A stretch of DNA of 60,865 nucleotides from Cryomorphaceae bacterium. GTDB taxonomy: Bacteria > Bacteroidota > Bacteroidia > Flavobacteriales_D > Cryomorphaceae. The notes below the pieces were generated by a model, which saw nothing but the letters and a program-made list of their open reading frames with translations, did no database searches and was not told the DNA's origin. Positions within the stretch are counted from its first letter, which is position 1. Every line of letters begins with the position of its first letter. The stretch lies in assembly GCA_003565555.1 (NCBI GenBank), contig PXBH01000028.1, positions 1 through 60,865 of the forward strand, given 5' to 3'. Below are positions 1 to 8,378 of this stretch, piece by piece. The translations under genes were made by a program, and so were the position numbers.

Positions 1-73
1 AATCGTCAATCCCAAATCGTCAATCCCCAATCGCAAATCCAAAATCAAGAAATCCCCAATCGAAAATCCCAAC
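1..73. repeat. Degenerate short-unit A/C/T-rich repeat tract
   Basis: The tract downstream of the cysteine desulfurase stop is built from near-repeats of 'AATCGTCAATCCC', 'AATCGCAAATCC' and 'AATCGAAAATCCC', strongly biased to A, C and T on this strand. It is cut by the window start, so its true length is unknown. The units vary in length and sequence, with no fixed spacer, so it is not a CRISPR array. It looks like an intergenic simple-repeat array. No function can be assigned. Confidence 0.6.
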
Positions 74-74
74 C

Positions 75-1226
75 TTACTTAACCACTTCCTTCCCCACCA
101 GATGCTTCACCACCTTCTCCACCGCATAGTCCACCTCTTCCGGCGTATTGTACCGGCTGAATGAAAAGCGGATGCTCGGCCCGGCAGATGCAGCCTCATC
201 AGCGGCAATGGCCCGCAGTACGTGGCTGCCCTGATTGCTGCCCGATGAGCAGGCGCTCCCGCTCGATACGGCGATGCCGTCGATGTCCATCAGGAAAAGG
301 AGGATGTCAGCTTGTGCGGTTTCCGGAAGGGTCACATTGAGCACCGTGTACAGGCTGCGCTCTTCGCATCCGTTTACCGATAGTTCGGGCAGGGCTTCTT
401 TGAGTTTGGTCTTCATGCGCTGCTTCAGCGACGCGATGCGGGCGCGGTGGCCTTCCATGTTTTCGTAAGCCAGTTCGAGGGCCTTGGCCATGCCCACGAT
501 GCCGTAGAGGTTTTCGGTGCCGGCGCGCATTTTGCGCTCCTGCGAGCCGCCGTGAATCAAGGGTTCCAAGTGCACTTCGCGGTTGATGTAGAGGAACCCG
601 ACGCCTTTGGGCCCGTGAAATTTGTGGGCGGCACCCACCATAAAGTGAACCTTCGTTTTTGCCAGGTCGAATGGGAAATGCCCCATGGTTTGCACCGTAT
701 CAGAGTGAAAAAGAGCGCCGTGTGCTTCGCAGATTTCGGAAATCTCGTCGAGGTCGATCATGGTGCCGATCTCATTGTTGGCGTGCATCAGGGTCACCAG
801 TGTTTTTTCTTCGGCGGCAGTGAGGAGTTCGCGCAGGTGGTCGGTGTCTACACGGCCTTTTGCATCGAGGCGCACCATGCTGAGGCGCACATCGCCGCTC
901 TCGGCGCAGGCTTGGGCCGTGTGGAGCACGGCGTGGTGCTCGGTGGGGGCGGTGATGATGTGCTTTACGCCGAGTTGGGTAATGGCACCGCGAATGGCCG
1001 TATTGTCGGCTTCGGTGCCGCCTGAGGTAAAGCAGATCTCCGGCGGCGAGCAGTTCAGCAACTTCGCAATACTCTTGCGCGCGGTCTCAATGGCCGATTT
1101 CGTTTTGCGGCCGAATTGATGGGTACTGGAGGGGTTTCCGTGGTGTTCGCGCAGGTAAGGCATCATGGCCTCCAGCACCTCAGGTGCCATCGGCGTGGTT
1201 GCCGCATTGTCGAAGTATACTTTCAT
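75..1226 (-). CDS. Cysteine desulfurase (NifS/IscS-like)
   Basis: A PLP enzyme of 383 residues that takes sulfur from L-cysteine, giving alanine and an enzyme persulfide for Fe-S cluster or thio-tRNA synthesis; cytoplasmic. Visible motifs are the N-terminal YFDNAATTP, the HHAVLHT region around residue 98, the PLP lysine in AAHKFHGPKG (K202) and the sulfur-accepting cysteine in SSGSACSSGS (C326). Length is normal for class I NifS/IscS. The ATG start gives the canonical N-terminus. It follows glmM on the same strand with only 27 nt between them, and a TAAATTTG box overlaps the end of glmM. No iscU or isc operon genes lie beside it, so iscS versus nifS cannot be settled and the partner is unknown. 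Function is confident at family level. Confidence 0.93.
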   Translation of the reverse strand: MKVYFDNAATTPMAPEVLEAMMPYLREHHGNPSSTHQFGRKTKSAIETARKSIAKLLNCSPPEICFTSGGTEADNTAIRGAITQLGVKHIITAPTEHHAVLHTAQACAESGDVRLSMVRLDAKGRVDTDHLRELLTAAEEKTLVTLMHANNEIGTMIDLDEISEICEAHGALFHSDTVQTMGHFPFDLAKTKVHFMVGAAHKFHGPKGVGFLYINREVHLEPLIHGGSQERKMRAGTENLYGIVGMAKALELAYENMEGHRARIASLKQRMKTKLKEALPELSVNGCEERSLYTVLNVTLPETAQADILLFLMDIDGIAVSSGSACSSGSNQGSHVLRAIAADEAASAGPSIRFSFSRYNTPEEVDYAVEKVVKHLVGKEVVK

Positions 1227-1248
1227 TTCAGATGTGGATTGAGCCTTG

Positions 1249-1256
1249 CAAATTTA
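1249..1256 (-). promoter_or_regulatory. -7 box TAAATTTG upstream of the cysteine desulfurase
   Basis: On the minus strand TAAATTTG matches the Bacteroidota -7 element TAnnTTTG, and it lies 22 nt before the ATG at 1226. It overlaps the last codon of glmM (stop at 1254). No clear TTG is seen 19-21 nt upstream, so only half of the promoter is supported. Confidence 0.4.
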
Positions 1257-2642
1257 CGAAATTGCGGCTTGCACTCCATCCATCACGCCCTGAGCGAGTT
1301 CATTCGCTTCGGCTTCGGTGCCGGCTTCGGCATATACGCGGATGATGGGCTCGGTATTGCTCTTGCGCAGGTGCACCCAACCTTCGGCAAAATCGATTTT
1401 CACCCCGTCGGTCAGGTTCACCCGCTCATTGTGGTAGCGCTCTGCAGCATCGGCCAGTACGGCATCGGTGTCAATGCCGGGCGTGAGCTGAATCTTATTT
1501 TTCGACATGGCGTACTGCGGGTAGCCCGCCTTCAGCTCGGTCATGGTTTTACCGGTCTTCGCCAAATGGGAGAGAAACAGCGCCGTGCCGATGAGGGCAT
1601 CACGGCCGTAGTGCAGGTCGGGTACGATGATGCCCCCGTTGCCCTCGCCGCCGATCACTGCATTCACTTCCTTCATTTTGGCCACCACATTCACTTCGCC
1701 CACGGCGCTCGCGTGGTAAGTGCCGCCGCGGCGCACGGTTACGTCCGCGAGGGCGCGGGTGGAGGAGAGGTTACTCACGGTATTCCCCGGTTTTTGCGAA
1801 AGCACATAGTCCGCCACGGCCACCAAGGTATACTCTTCGCCAAACATGGTTCCGTCTTCATTGACAAAGGCCAGGCGGTCCACATCCGGATCGGTCGTGA
1901 TGCCGAGGTGGCAGCCTTTTTCCTTCACCGTATCAGAGAGTTCGGTCAGGTGGGCGGGCAGGGGCTCGGGGTTGTGGGGGAAAATCCCGTTCGGGGTGCA
2001 GTAGAGTTTTTCGATGCGCTTCACGCCGAGGGCTTCCAGAAGGGCGGGAAGGAAAATGCCCCCCGTGGAGTTCACCGCATCCACCGCCACATGAAAGTTT
2101 GCCGCGGCTATCGCCTCCCGATCGGTCAGCGGATGTGCGAGCACGGCTTCGATGTGCTTGTCGCGCCAGGAGTCGTTGGGGGTCACCGTGCCGAGTTGTT
2201 CTACTTCCGCAAATTCGAAATTGCCGGCATCTGCTGCGGTGATCACGGCGCGTCCCTGCGCATCGGAGATGAATTCTCCGCGGGCGTTCAGCAGCTTCAG
2301 TGCATTCCATTGAGCGGGGTTGTGGCTTGCGGTGATGATGATACCCCCCGCTGCCTCCTCACCCGTCACGGCCATCTCTACGGTAGGCGTGGTGCTCAGT
2401 CCGAGATCGATCACGTCGATACCGAGCCCGGTAAGGGCAGCACCCACCAGGCTGCTCACCATGGGGCCGCTGGGCCTTGCATCGCGCCCGATGACTACTT
2501 TGATACGCCCGCCCCCGGCTTCGGAGCGCAGCATTTGTCCGTAAGCTGATGCGAATTTTACAATGTCAGGGGGAGTGAGGTTCTCGCCGGGTTGCCCGCC
2601 GATGGTGCCGCGGATACCCGATATGGATTTAATCAGTGTCAA
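1254..2642 (-). CDS. glmM: Phosphoglucosamine mutase-type phosphohexomutase
   Basis: Alpha-D-phosphohexomutase of 462 residues. In Bacteroidota this form is normally called GlmM, converting glucosamine-6-phosphate to glucosamine-1-phosphate for peptidoglycan and LPS precursors; cytoplasmic. Seen: N-terminal SISGIRGTIGG, the phosphoserine loop TASHNP (S106), the metal loop DPDVDR, the sugar loop GGEGNGG and the C-terminal phosphate loop RKSNTEPIIR, so all four active-site segments are intact. Translation most likely starts at TTG (2642-2640), since no in-frame ATG precedes the conserved N-terminus. A TACCTTTG box sits 16 nt upstream. Phosphoglucomutase or phosphomannomutase activity cannot be excluded by eye, and the alpha-glucan genes in this window would also need a phosphoglucomutase. 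Confidence 0.88.
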   Translation of the reverse strand: MTLIKSISGIRGTIGGQPGENLTPPDIVKFASAYGQMLRSEAGGGRIKVVIGRDARPSGPMVSSLVGAALTGLGIDVIDLGLSTTPTVEMAVTGEEAAGGIIITASHNPAQWNALKLLNARGEFISDAQGRAVITAADAGNFEFAEVEQLGTVTPNDSWRDKHIEAVLAHPLTDREAIAAANFHVAVDAVNSTGGIFLPALLEALGVKRIEKLYCTPNGIFPHNPEPLPAHLTELSDTVKEKGCHLGITTDPDVDRLAFVNEDGTMFGEEYTLVAVADYVLSQKPGNTVSNLSSTRALADVTVRRGGTYHASAVGEVNVVAKMKEVNAVIGGEGNGGIIVPDLHYGRDALIGTALFLSHLAKTGKTMTELKAGYPQYAMSKNKIQLTPGIDTDAVLADAAERYHNERVNLTDGVKIDFAEGWVHLRKSNTEPIIRVYAEAGTEAEANELAQGVMDGVQAAIS

Positions 2643-2658
2643 TGTTCTGCTTTTTTCG

Positions 2659-2666
2659 CAAAGGTA
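2659..2666 (-). promoter_or_regulatory. -7 box TACCTTTG upstream of glmM
   Basis: Minus-strand TACCTTTGC fits the TAnnTTTG consensus and is 16 nt from the TTG start of glmM, which would give a short leader. No good -33 TTG is visible at the right distance. A plus-strand copy of the same box at 2746 faces the other way. Confidence 0.42.
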
Positions 2667-2745
2667 AGCAACGCGACCGTTGCCCTGTGTTCCCGCGGTG
2701 TGTCAGAATTACACTCAGGCGATGTGCGGACTTGCGATTATTGCC

Positions 2746-2864
2746 TACCTTTGCCCGTCTTTTGCGGGAAAGAGGCGCTGCGGTGAGGGCTTCGGATTGT
2801 TTAAAGCATTGTTAAAAACAATTGCGCGAAAGAATGACATTCGGTGCGGGTTTTCCTAAATTTG
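2746..2864 (+). promoter_or_regulatory. Two -7-like boxes before the TPR gene
   Basis: TACCTTTG at 2746-2753 and TAAATTTG at 2857-2864 both match TAnnTTTG. The second is 25 nt before the ATG at 2890 and would give a leader of about 20 nt. Neither has a convincing TTG at -33. The rest of the 2643-2889 spacer, between the divergent glmM and TPR genes, shows no ORF or RNA gene I can support. Confidence 0.33.
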
Positions 2865-2889
2865 AACCTATCACCACCTGAACAGCGGT

Positions 2890-4311
2890 ATGACTGAGTA
2901 CACAAGCGACTATTTTTCAGATGCGGACGAAAACACCGTGAAACGGTTTGAGGAAATGCTCCGGTCCGGCGCCTCCTATTTTTTCGATGTAGAGGACATT
3001 GAAATCCTTTGTGATCATTACTCCCAAAAGGGAAACAATACCAAAGCCCGCAAAGCAGTGGAGCACGGACTTGACCTGCATCCCGGGTCGGGCGCACTGC
3101 TCCTCAAGCAGGCCCACATCTTGCTGATGAACAAGCAGCCCAAAAAAGCCCTGAAAATTTTGGACTTCCTCGAGGCGAGTGAACCCTCCAATACGGAAAT
3201 GCTCCTCTTCAAGGCTGTCGTGCACCGCAATCTCAGCGACTTCGAAGGTACCAAGGCCTGTCTGCTCAAGGCGCTCGAAACCACCACGGAAAACAAAGAG
3301 GAAATCTTTCTCGACCTCGCTTTTGAGCAAGAGATGGTAGAGGATTACGACGGCGCCATTCGCAGCCTCAAGCAATCCCTCAAGATCAACCCCGAACACG
3401 AGGCCTGCCTGTTTGAGCTCGGGTACTGCTTCGAAATGGCCGAGCAAGTAGAGGAAGGAGCGGATTATTTCAAGAATTTCCTTGACCGCTTTCCCTACAG
3501 CTACACGGCTTGGTACAATCTGGGCCTATGCTACGAAAAGCTGGGCATGTTCGAACTCGCCATCGATGCAGTCGACTTCTGCCTTGCGGTCAAAGATGAT
3601 TTTGTGAACGGCCATATCATGCGCGGCAATCTGCTTACCCATTGCGACCGTGATGCGGAGGCGGTGGAATCCTACACCGAATCGCTTCGCTATGACGAGC
3701 AAAACCCGATGGTGTACGCCGCCATCGGTGAATGCTATGAGCGCCTCGCACTTCCCCTGCAGGCAGAGGCCAATTACGTGCACGCACTTGCCATCGATAA
3801 TGACCACGTGGAGGCCCTCATGGGCATGGGCTCCCTGCGCGAGGATGACAACCGCCTTACAGAGGCACTCGGCTTTTACCGCAAAGCCGTGGGTATCGAT
3901 GAGTTTAATTTGGATAACCGACACATTCATGCCGAAACCCTGCTGAAGCTCCACAGAACGGAAGAGGCAAAACAGGCCTATACAGAGATGGCCGAGCATT
4001 TCGCGGACGACGAAGAATGCCGCATCGCACTGGCAGACCTGATCTTCGCAGAACACGGGGCGTACGCCGCAGTGGAAGCCCTTCGGGCCTACATGGAGCA
4101 ATTACCTCAATCAACCGACTTGATATGGCACTTGATAAAATACCTCATTCTGGCAGGAAAACCCCTGCAGGCCGAAGAGATTCTCTGCAGAGCAACGGCC
4201 GTGCACACGGAGGGACTGAATTACTTGACAGGCATATTCCCGGAAGTGAACATGTACCCGAACATAACGGGCCACTTCAAAACGGGGGAAACGGGCAAGG
4301 CGCAACCATGA
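2890..4311 (+). CDS. Tetratricopeptide repeat protein
   Basis: A cytoplasmic-looking protein of 473 residues with no signal peptide or membrane segment, made almost wholly of TPR helices. Repeats of about 34 residues run from about residue 40 to 440, for example the stretches around AWYNLGLCYEKLG, AAIGECYERLA and ALGFYRKAVGID. Such solenoids are protein-protein scaffolds, and no catalytic domain is seen. Its TGA overlaps the ATG of the ComA-like gene by four bases (ATGA at 4308-4311), so the two are probably translationally coupled. Similar large TPR proteins are widespread in Bacteroidota, but the partner is unknown and I assign no specific role. Confidence 0.88.
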   Translation: MTEYTSDYFSDADENTVKRFEEMLRSGASYFFDVEDIEILCDHYSQKGNNTKARKAVEHGLDLHPGSGALLLKQAHILLMNKQPKKALKILDFLEASEPSNTEMLLFKAVVHRNLSDFEGTKACLLKALETTTENKEEIFLDLAFEQEMVEDYDGAIRSLKQSLKINPEHEACLFELGYCFEMAEQVEEGADYFKNFLDRFPYSYTAWYNLGLCYEKLGMFELAIDAVDFCLAVKDDFVNGHIMRGNLLTHCDRDAEAVESYTESLRYDEQNPMVYAAIGECYERLALPLQAEANYVHALAIDNDHVEALMGMGSLREDDNRLTEALGFYRKAVGIDEFNLDNRHIHAETLLKLHRTEEAKQAYTEMAEHFADDEECRIALADLIFAEHGAYAAVEALRAYMEQLPQSTDLIWHLIKYLILAGKPLQAEEILCRATAVHTEGLNYLTGIFPEVNMYPNITGHFKTGETGKAQP

Positions 4312-5093
4312 ACTACCACCTTCCGTTTCTGCCCGAGCGCACGGCTCGCCCGCGCAACAACGGCTTGACCATGATGATGGACAAGGGACTCAGCCTGAGA
4401 GAAACGGAAAATTTTCTCGATGCCAATACCGACCTTACCGACATTGTAAAACTCGGATTCGGGACCTCCTATCTCACCAAAGACCTTAAGGCCAAAATCA
4501 AGCTCTACCACAGCTGCGGAATGAAAGTCTACCTCGGAGGTACCCTCTTCGAAGCTTTCGTAGCGCGAAATATGTTTGACGACTACCGGAAGCTCATCTC
4601 CGATTTGGGACTCGAATGTTGTGAGGTATCAGACGGAAGTATTCACCTCGAGCACGATAAAAAACTCGAATACATCTCAACACTGGCCAAAGACTTTACC
4701 GTGCTTTCTGAAGTGGGCTCCAAAGAGGAAGGCATCCTGATCGCTCCCGGCAAATGGGTGAAAATGATGGATACCGAGCTGCGTGCGGGCTCTTGGAAAG
4801 TGATCGCCGAAGCCCGTGAAAGCGGAAATGTGGGCATCTACCGCCCGAACGGAACCGCCCACGTCGTTCTGGTCAATAAAATTCTTGCCAAGGTCAAATC
4901 TGAGGATATCCTCTGGGAAGCACCCCAAAAGACCCAGCAGGTCTGGTTTATCAAGCTTATAGGTGCCAATGTGAACCTCGGCAATATCGCTCCCTTTGAT
5001 GTGATTCCGCTCGAAACCCTCCGCATCGGATTGCGGGGGGACACTTTTTTTGAATTTTTACCCGAGGAACTTGCAGCGGCAGTGCGTCCCTGA
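4308..5093 (+). CDS. Phosphosulfolactate synthase (ComA-like)
   Basis: Similar to ComA, a TIM-barrel enzyme that adds sulfite to phosphoenolpyruvate to give phosphosulfolactate, first known from coenzyme M synthesis; about 261 residues, cytoplasmic. Seen: the early RPRNNGLTMMMDKGLS segment, the ADP-like DIVKLGFGTSYL, GMKVYLGGTLFEAF, the CCEVSDGSIHLEH strand and a C-terminal TLRIGLRGDTFFEF. The start is taken as the ATG at 4308, overlapping the TPR stop as ATGA; an open frame extends further upstream but runs through the TPR gene. Bacteria lack coenzyme M as a rule; in Bacteroidota a sulfolactate/sulfopyruvate route could feed cysteate for sulfonolipids, but that is inference. A rhodanese gene follows after 16 nt. 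Confidence 0.8.
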   Translation: MNYHLPFLPERTARPRNNGLTMMMDKGLSLRETENFLDANTDLTDIVKLGFGTSYLTKDLKAKIKLYHSCGMKVYLGGTLFEAFVARNMFDDYRKLISDLGLECCEVSDGSIHLEHDKKLEYISTLAKDFTVLSEVGSKEEGILIAPGKWVKMMDTELRAGSWKVIAEARESGNVGIYRPNGTAHVVLVNKILAKVKSEDILWEAPQKTQQVWFIKLIGANVNLGNIAPFDVIPLETLRIGLRGDTFFEFLPEELAAAVRP

Positions 5094-5109
5094 AACCGAA
5101 CCATCCGCC

Positions 5110-5430
5110 ATGAAAAAAATCACTCCCGAGAGGCTGTCCCGCGCTTTTGATGCCGGTACAGATTTTCAAATCATCGACGTCCGCGAAACCTACGAAACTG
5201 AATCAGGCAATCTCGGAGGGCACCACATTCCGCTCGCCGAAGTGGCGCAGCGCCGGGAAGAGGTGAGGCAAGATGTGCCCGCAGTCTTTTACTGCCGTTC
5301 GGGAAAGCGCGCCGCGGCTGCCGTTTGCTTCTTGGAAACAGAGTACGGCCGGGACAACCTCTACTGCCTGGAGGGCGGCATCGAAGCCTACGCCCGCGAG
5401 GTGGATTCCGAGATTACCGTATACGGATGA
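5110..5430 (+). CDS. Single-domain rhodanese-like protein
   Basis: One rhodanese fold of 106 residues. It starts MKKITPERLS, continues with FQIIDVRETYE (the usual DVRE opening), and has the active-site loop YCRSGKRA with the catalytic cysteine at C62, so sulfurtransferase activity (persulfide carrying) is plausible. No signal peptide, so cytoplasmic. The start is the ATG at 5110, giving the normal N-terminus; an upstream in-frame extension overlaps the ComA gene and is not needed. It overlaps the popT start by four bases (ATGA). Sulfur chemistry is shared with the upstream ComA homologue, though similar stand-alone rhodaneses occur in many contexts. Confidence 0.87.
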   Translation: MKKITPERLSRAFDAGTDFQIIDVRETYETESGNLGGHHIPLAEVAQRREEVRQDVPAVFYCRSGKRAAAAVCFLETEYGRDNLYCLEGGIEAYAREVDSEITVYG

Positions 5431-6368
5431 AAAATCTCAAGCAAAGGCTCCTCCTCGTCCTGAAAGGAGCGGCCATGGGCGCCGCAGATGTGGTGCCCGG
5501 TGTATCGGGGGGAACTGTGGCTTTCATCACCGGAATCTATCGCGAACTTATAGAAACGATCAGCGGAATAAATATCGCAGCCTTCCGAACCCTGCTTAAA
5601 GAGGGTGTCCCCGCTTTTTGGAAGGCAATCAACGGAAACTTTATCCTCGCCCTCGGGGTGGGTATGTTCTTGAGCATCATTACCCTCGCTCGCATCATCT
5701 CAGATCTTTTACAGAGCAATCCCGTGGCGGTTTGGGCCTTTTTCTTCGGCCTGGTGGCAGCGAGTATTCCGCTCGTGGCACGCCGTGCGGAGGTGTGGAA
5801 TGCCAAAGCTTGGTTTACTTTCGGCTTAGGGGCCGTGGCCGCTTTTCTGGTTACTGAGCTGCCCGTAGTGGAAGACCCCGGCGCCGATTGGTACCTTTTT
5901 ATCTCCGGTTCCGTAGCCATCTGCGCCATGATTCTTCCCGGAGTCTCGGGAAGCTTCATTCTCCTGCTGATGGGGTCTTATCTCACGGTACTCGACGCTG
6001 TAAACGACCGCGACTTCCTGAAGATTGCCGTGTTTGCCGCGGGAGCGGTATTCGGCCTGCTGAGCTTCAGCCGCGTGCTGAAATGGATGTTCAACCGATA
6101 CCACGACCTCACCATCGCTGTGCTGAGCGGCTTTTTATTGGGTTCTCTCAATAAAATTTGGCCGTGGAAAAATCCCTTGCAATCCGTGGTTAAGCACCCG
6201 GGAACCGACCGTGAAAAGGTGGTGATACTCGAAGAAGAAAAGGTGTGGCCGTGGAATTATTTCGAACTCACCGGAGGCGATGCCATCCTCTTCGAGGCGG
6301 TCTTGCTCTGCTTGGCGGGAATCGCCGTTATTTTTGCGGTAGACCGCCTGGCCGCCGTCAAGCGCTGA
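5427..6368 (+). CDS. popT: DUF368 polyprenyl-phosphate translocase (PopT family)
   Basis: Polytopic inner-membrane protein of 313 residues. DUF368 proteins have been identified as undecaprenyl-phosphate translocases (PopT), which return the C55-P lipid carrier to the cytoplasmic face for reuse in peptidoglycan and O-antigen synthesis. The family's paired re-entrant motifs are present: AADVVPGVSGGT near residue 20 and MILPGVSGSF near residue 170. About eight hydrophobic segments can be counted. The start is the ATG at 5427, overlapping the rhodanese stop; longer frames upstream belong to the rhodanese region. A hydrophilic insert with EEEK precedes the last helices. aroE follows after 4 nt. 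Confidence 0.88.
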   Translation: MKNLKQRLLLVLKGAAMGAADVVPGVSGGTVAFITGIYRELIETISGINIAAFRTLLKEGVPAFWKAINGNFILALGVGMFLSIITLARIISDLLQSNPVAVWAFFFGLVAASIPLVARRAEVWNAKAWFTFGLGAVAAFLVTELPVVEDPGADWYLFISGSVAICAMILPGVSGSFILLLMGSYLTVLDAVNDRDFLKIAVFAAGAVFGLLSFSRVLKWMFNRYHDLTIAVLSGFLLGSLNKIWPWKNPLQSVVKHPGTDREKVVILEEEKVWPWNYFELTGGDAILFEAVLLCLAGIAVIFAVDRLAAVKR

Positions 6369-6372
6369 ATCG

Positions 6373-7113
6373 ATGACGGAACGCTACGGACTCATAGGGC
6401 GCTCGCTTTCGCATTCGTTTTCTCAGGATTACTTTCGGAAAAAATTTGCTGCGGAAAAGAGCGATGCGGTCTACGAAAATTTTGAACTGGAGCGCGCAGA
6501 CGAGTTGCCCGCGCTGTGCGCAGCGCATCCCGACCTCAACGGCCTCAATGTGACTGTGCCTTACAAGGAGGCAGTGATGTCTTTCATCGACGAAACGGAT
6601 CCCGTGGCAGCCGCTGTCGGCGCCGTGAATACCATCGCCTTTCGAGGGGGGCGCAAGGTGGGTTTCAATACCGATGTGATCGGCTTTCGCGAAAGCATAA
6701 AGCCCTTTCTGACCCACGGCACCGAGCGCGCCCTCATCTTGGGAACGGGTGGCGCTTCCAAGGCGGTGGCTTATGTGCTTCGCCGGCTCGGTATCGTCGC
6801 CTTCTTTGTGTCGCGCAATCCCCGAGGATCCGATACGATCGGGTACGGTACCCTCACACCCGAAGCGGTGCGTTCTTGCCTGCTGATCGTGAACACAACA
6901 CCGCTGGGTACGGCGCCGCGAACGGAGGAGATGCCTGAATTGCCCTATGATGCACTGACGCCGAACCACCTCCTTTATGACTTGGTGTACAATCCTGCGG
7001 AAACTGCATTTATGCGCGAAGGAAAACTGCGCGGAGCGACCGTGGTGAACGGGCTTTCCATGCTGAAAATTCAGGCTGAAGCCTCGCTTCGAATATGGAG
7101 GGAAGGGCGCTGA
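6373..7113 (+). CDS. aroE: Shikimate dehydrogenase
   Basis: NADPH-dependent reduction of 3-dehydroshikimate to shikimate in aromatic amino acid synthesis; 246 residues, cytoplasmic, slightly shorter than E. coli AroE. Seen: N-terminal YGLIGRSLSHSFSQ (substrate serines), GLNVTVPYKEAV with the catalytic lysine, AVGAVNTI, FNTDVIGF with the substrate aspartate, the nucleotide loop LILGTGGASKAV, VNTTPLG, and the C-terminal NGLSMLKIQAE. All key residues are intact. It is the last gene of the run TPR-ComA-rhodanese-popT-aroE and is separated from the next, opposite-strand gene by only 33 nt. Confidence 0.95.
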   Translation: MTERYGLIGRSLSHSFSQDYFRKKFAAEKSDAVYENFELERADELPALCAAHPDLNGLNVTVPYKEAVMSFIDETDPVAAAVGAVNTIAFRGGRKVGFNTDVIGFRESIKPFLTHGTERALILGTGGASKAVAYVLRRLGIVAFFVSRNPRGSDTIGYGTLTPEAVRSCLLIVNTTPLGTAPRTEEMPELPYDALTPNHLLYDLVYNPAETAFMREGKLRGATVVNGLSMLKIQAEASLRIWREGR

Positions 7114-7146
7114 TTCATGCGCCGAGAATTGCACCCAATCTCCTTA

Positions 7147-7410
7147 TCACATCCCGAGCGCACCCTTTACATCCACATTTCCGAGGTAGTTGTCGGCCAC
7201 TGTTTTTTCATCTGCGATCTCGATCCAACAAAGACATCCGCTGATGCTGCGGGTCCAAACCTCTGCATAGAAGCCATGGCACCCGTAGAGATGCACATCA
7301 AAGGTGCTGAATCTGCGGCGGCCCAAATAGGTGCCGTTTTGTTTGAGAAAAACGGTCTTACCGTTCAGCCCCAGCTGTCGAAATCTTTTTACGGTAGCAG
7401 TCACGGCCAT
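7147..7410 (-). CDS. Small conserved-looking hypothetical protein
   Basis: An 87-residue frame between aroE and the SAM hydrolase. I do not recognise the family with certainty. It reads like a real small soluble protein: alternating hydrophobic strands (KTVFLKQNGTYLGRRRFSTF, then YAEVWTRSISG and WIEIADEKTV), a basic N-terminus and no signal peptide. The 343-nt gap between its neighbours would otherwise be empty. It is on the same strand as the SAM hydrolase and could be read with it (46 nt apart). A competing opposite-strand frame (7117-7548) runs into the SAM hydrolase and has poorer composition. Existence is probable rather than certain, and no function is proposed. Confidence 0.55.
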   Translation of the reverse strand: MAVTATVKRFRQLGLNGKTVFLKQNGTYLGRRRFSTFDVHLYGCHGFYAEVWTRSISGCLCWIEIADEKTVADNYLGNVDVKGALGM

Positions 7411-7456
7411 AATATCAAATATAAACCGAAATGGTTAAAAATCGGCGCCGCCCGAG

Positions 7457-8257
7457 TCAGTCCTCGAACTCGATGCGCACCACGTCATTTTTGCGCAGGC
7501 CGAGCAGGCTCGACGCGCCGCCGCCCGAATCTTGGGTGCCGCGATTGATGGCAATTTCCAGATAGCCTCCCGAAGTGAACAGGGCCACTTTTTCCCCTTC
7601 CTGCACTTCATCGTAGGTGCGTGATATTCGCTTCAGGTCCCGGTCGCCGCGGCGAAGTACGATGCTGAAGGAACGGTGCCCGATGCGCTCATCAAAAAGG
7701 GCCCGGGTAATGTTGGTGATCACATTGCCGTACCGGTCCACGTAGATCACCGTGCCGCGGATATTGTCGTATTCCGCAACGGGATGCACGGAAGGGCGCA
7801 CTTTATAGCCGCTTGCTGCAACACCGATATCTTCGAGTGCCCTGCCCGCCGCAATGGCAGCCGCAGCGGGAATAAACACCGATTTTGTGGGAAACCCCGG
7901 GTCCTCTGCCCCCGTGGTGCGGAGGTGATATACCTCAGAATCTTCGGGACTGTCGAAGAGGAGGGAGAACACACCGTTGTCTGCCGCGATAAAGTAATGT
8001 CCATCCTTTTGCACTACGGCGTAAGGGGTGGCCTCGGACCACCGCGTGTCTGTGCCGATGATGTGAATGGTGCCTTCCGGAAAATCGCGCCAGACATTCC
8101 GCAGCAGAAAGGCCGCCTCGGAAATGTTGAAAGCAGGTACCTCGTGGCTCACGTCCGCGATGCGCACATCCGGAATTTGCCGAAAGGCCGCCGCCTTCAA
8201 CGCTGCGGCGTAATGGTCTTTGGTGCCCAGATCGGTGGTGAGGGTGAGGATGGCCAT
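7457..8257 (-). CDS. SAM hydroxide adenosyltransferase (DUF62 family)
   Basis: Family of enzymes that split S-adenosylmethionine with water or hydroxide into adenosine and methionine; 266 residues, soluble trimer-type fold with N- and C-terminal domains. Seen: ILTLTTDLGTKDHYAA at the N-terminus (the D of TTDLG is a substrate-binding residue), VDPGVGT-like region altered to IGTDTRW, AADNGVFS, and YVDRYGNVITNI at the domain boundary. I start it at the ATG at 8257 because the family begins just before ILTLTTDLG; an upstream ATG adds 22 basic residues. Fluorinase/chlorinase relatives share the fold, but nothing suggests halogenation here. It is divergent from phoH. Confidence 0.87.
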   Translation of the reverse strand: MAILTLTTDLGTKDHYAAALKAAAFRQIPDVRIADVSHEVPAFNISEAAFLLRNVWRDFPEGTIHIIGTDTRWSEATPYAVVQKDGHYFIAADNGVFSLLFDSPEDSEVYHLRTTGAEDPGFPTKSVFIPAAAAIAAGRALEDIGVAASGYKVRPSVHPVAEYDNIRGTVIYVDRYGNVITNITRALFDERIGHRSFSIVLRRGDRDLKRISRTYDEVQEGEKVALFTSGGYLEIAINRGTQDSGGGASSLLGLRKNDVVRIEFED

Positions 8258-8378
8258 GGTGAATAATAAAGCAGTCCGAAAAGGCTGCCGTTTGTCGGAT
8301 TTTCCTTTATTTTGAGTTGTCAAAATTAGCGATTTTAATTCCGGTTCACCTATTCCTCACAGATCAAGAAAAACCCTA

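Noticed and set aside
1116-2549. Long plus-strand open frame (477 codons) opposite glmM
   Set aside because: It lies wholly antisense to a gene with intact active-site motifs, is very rich in His, Gly and Arg, and matches no family. It is a shadow of GC-biased third positions.
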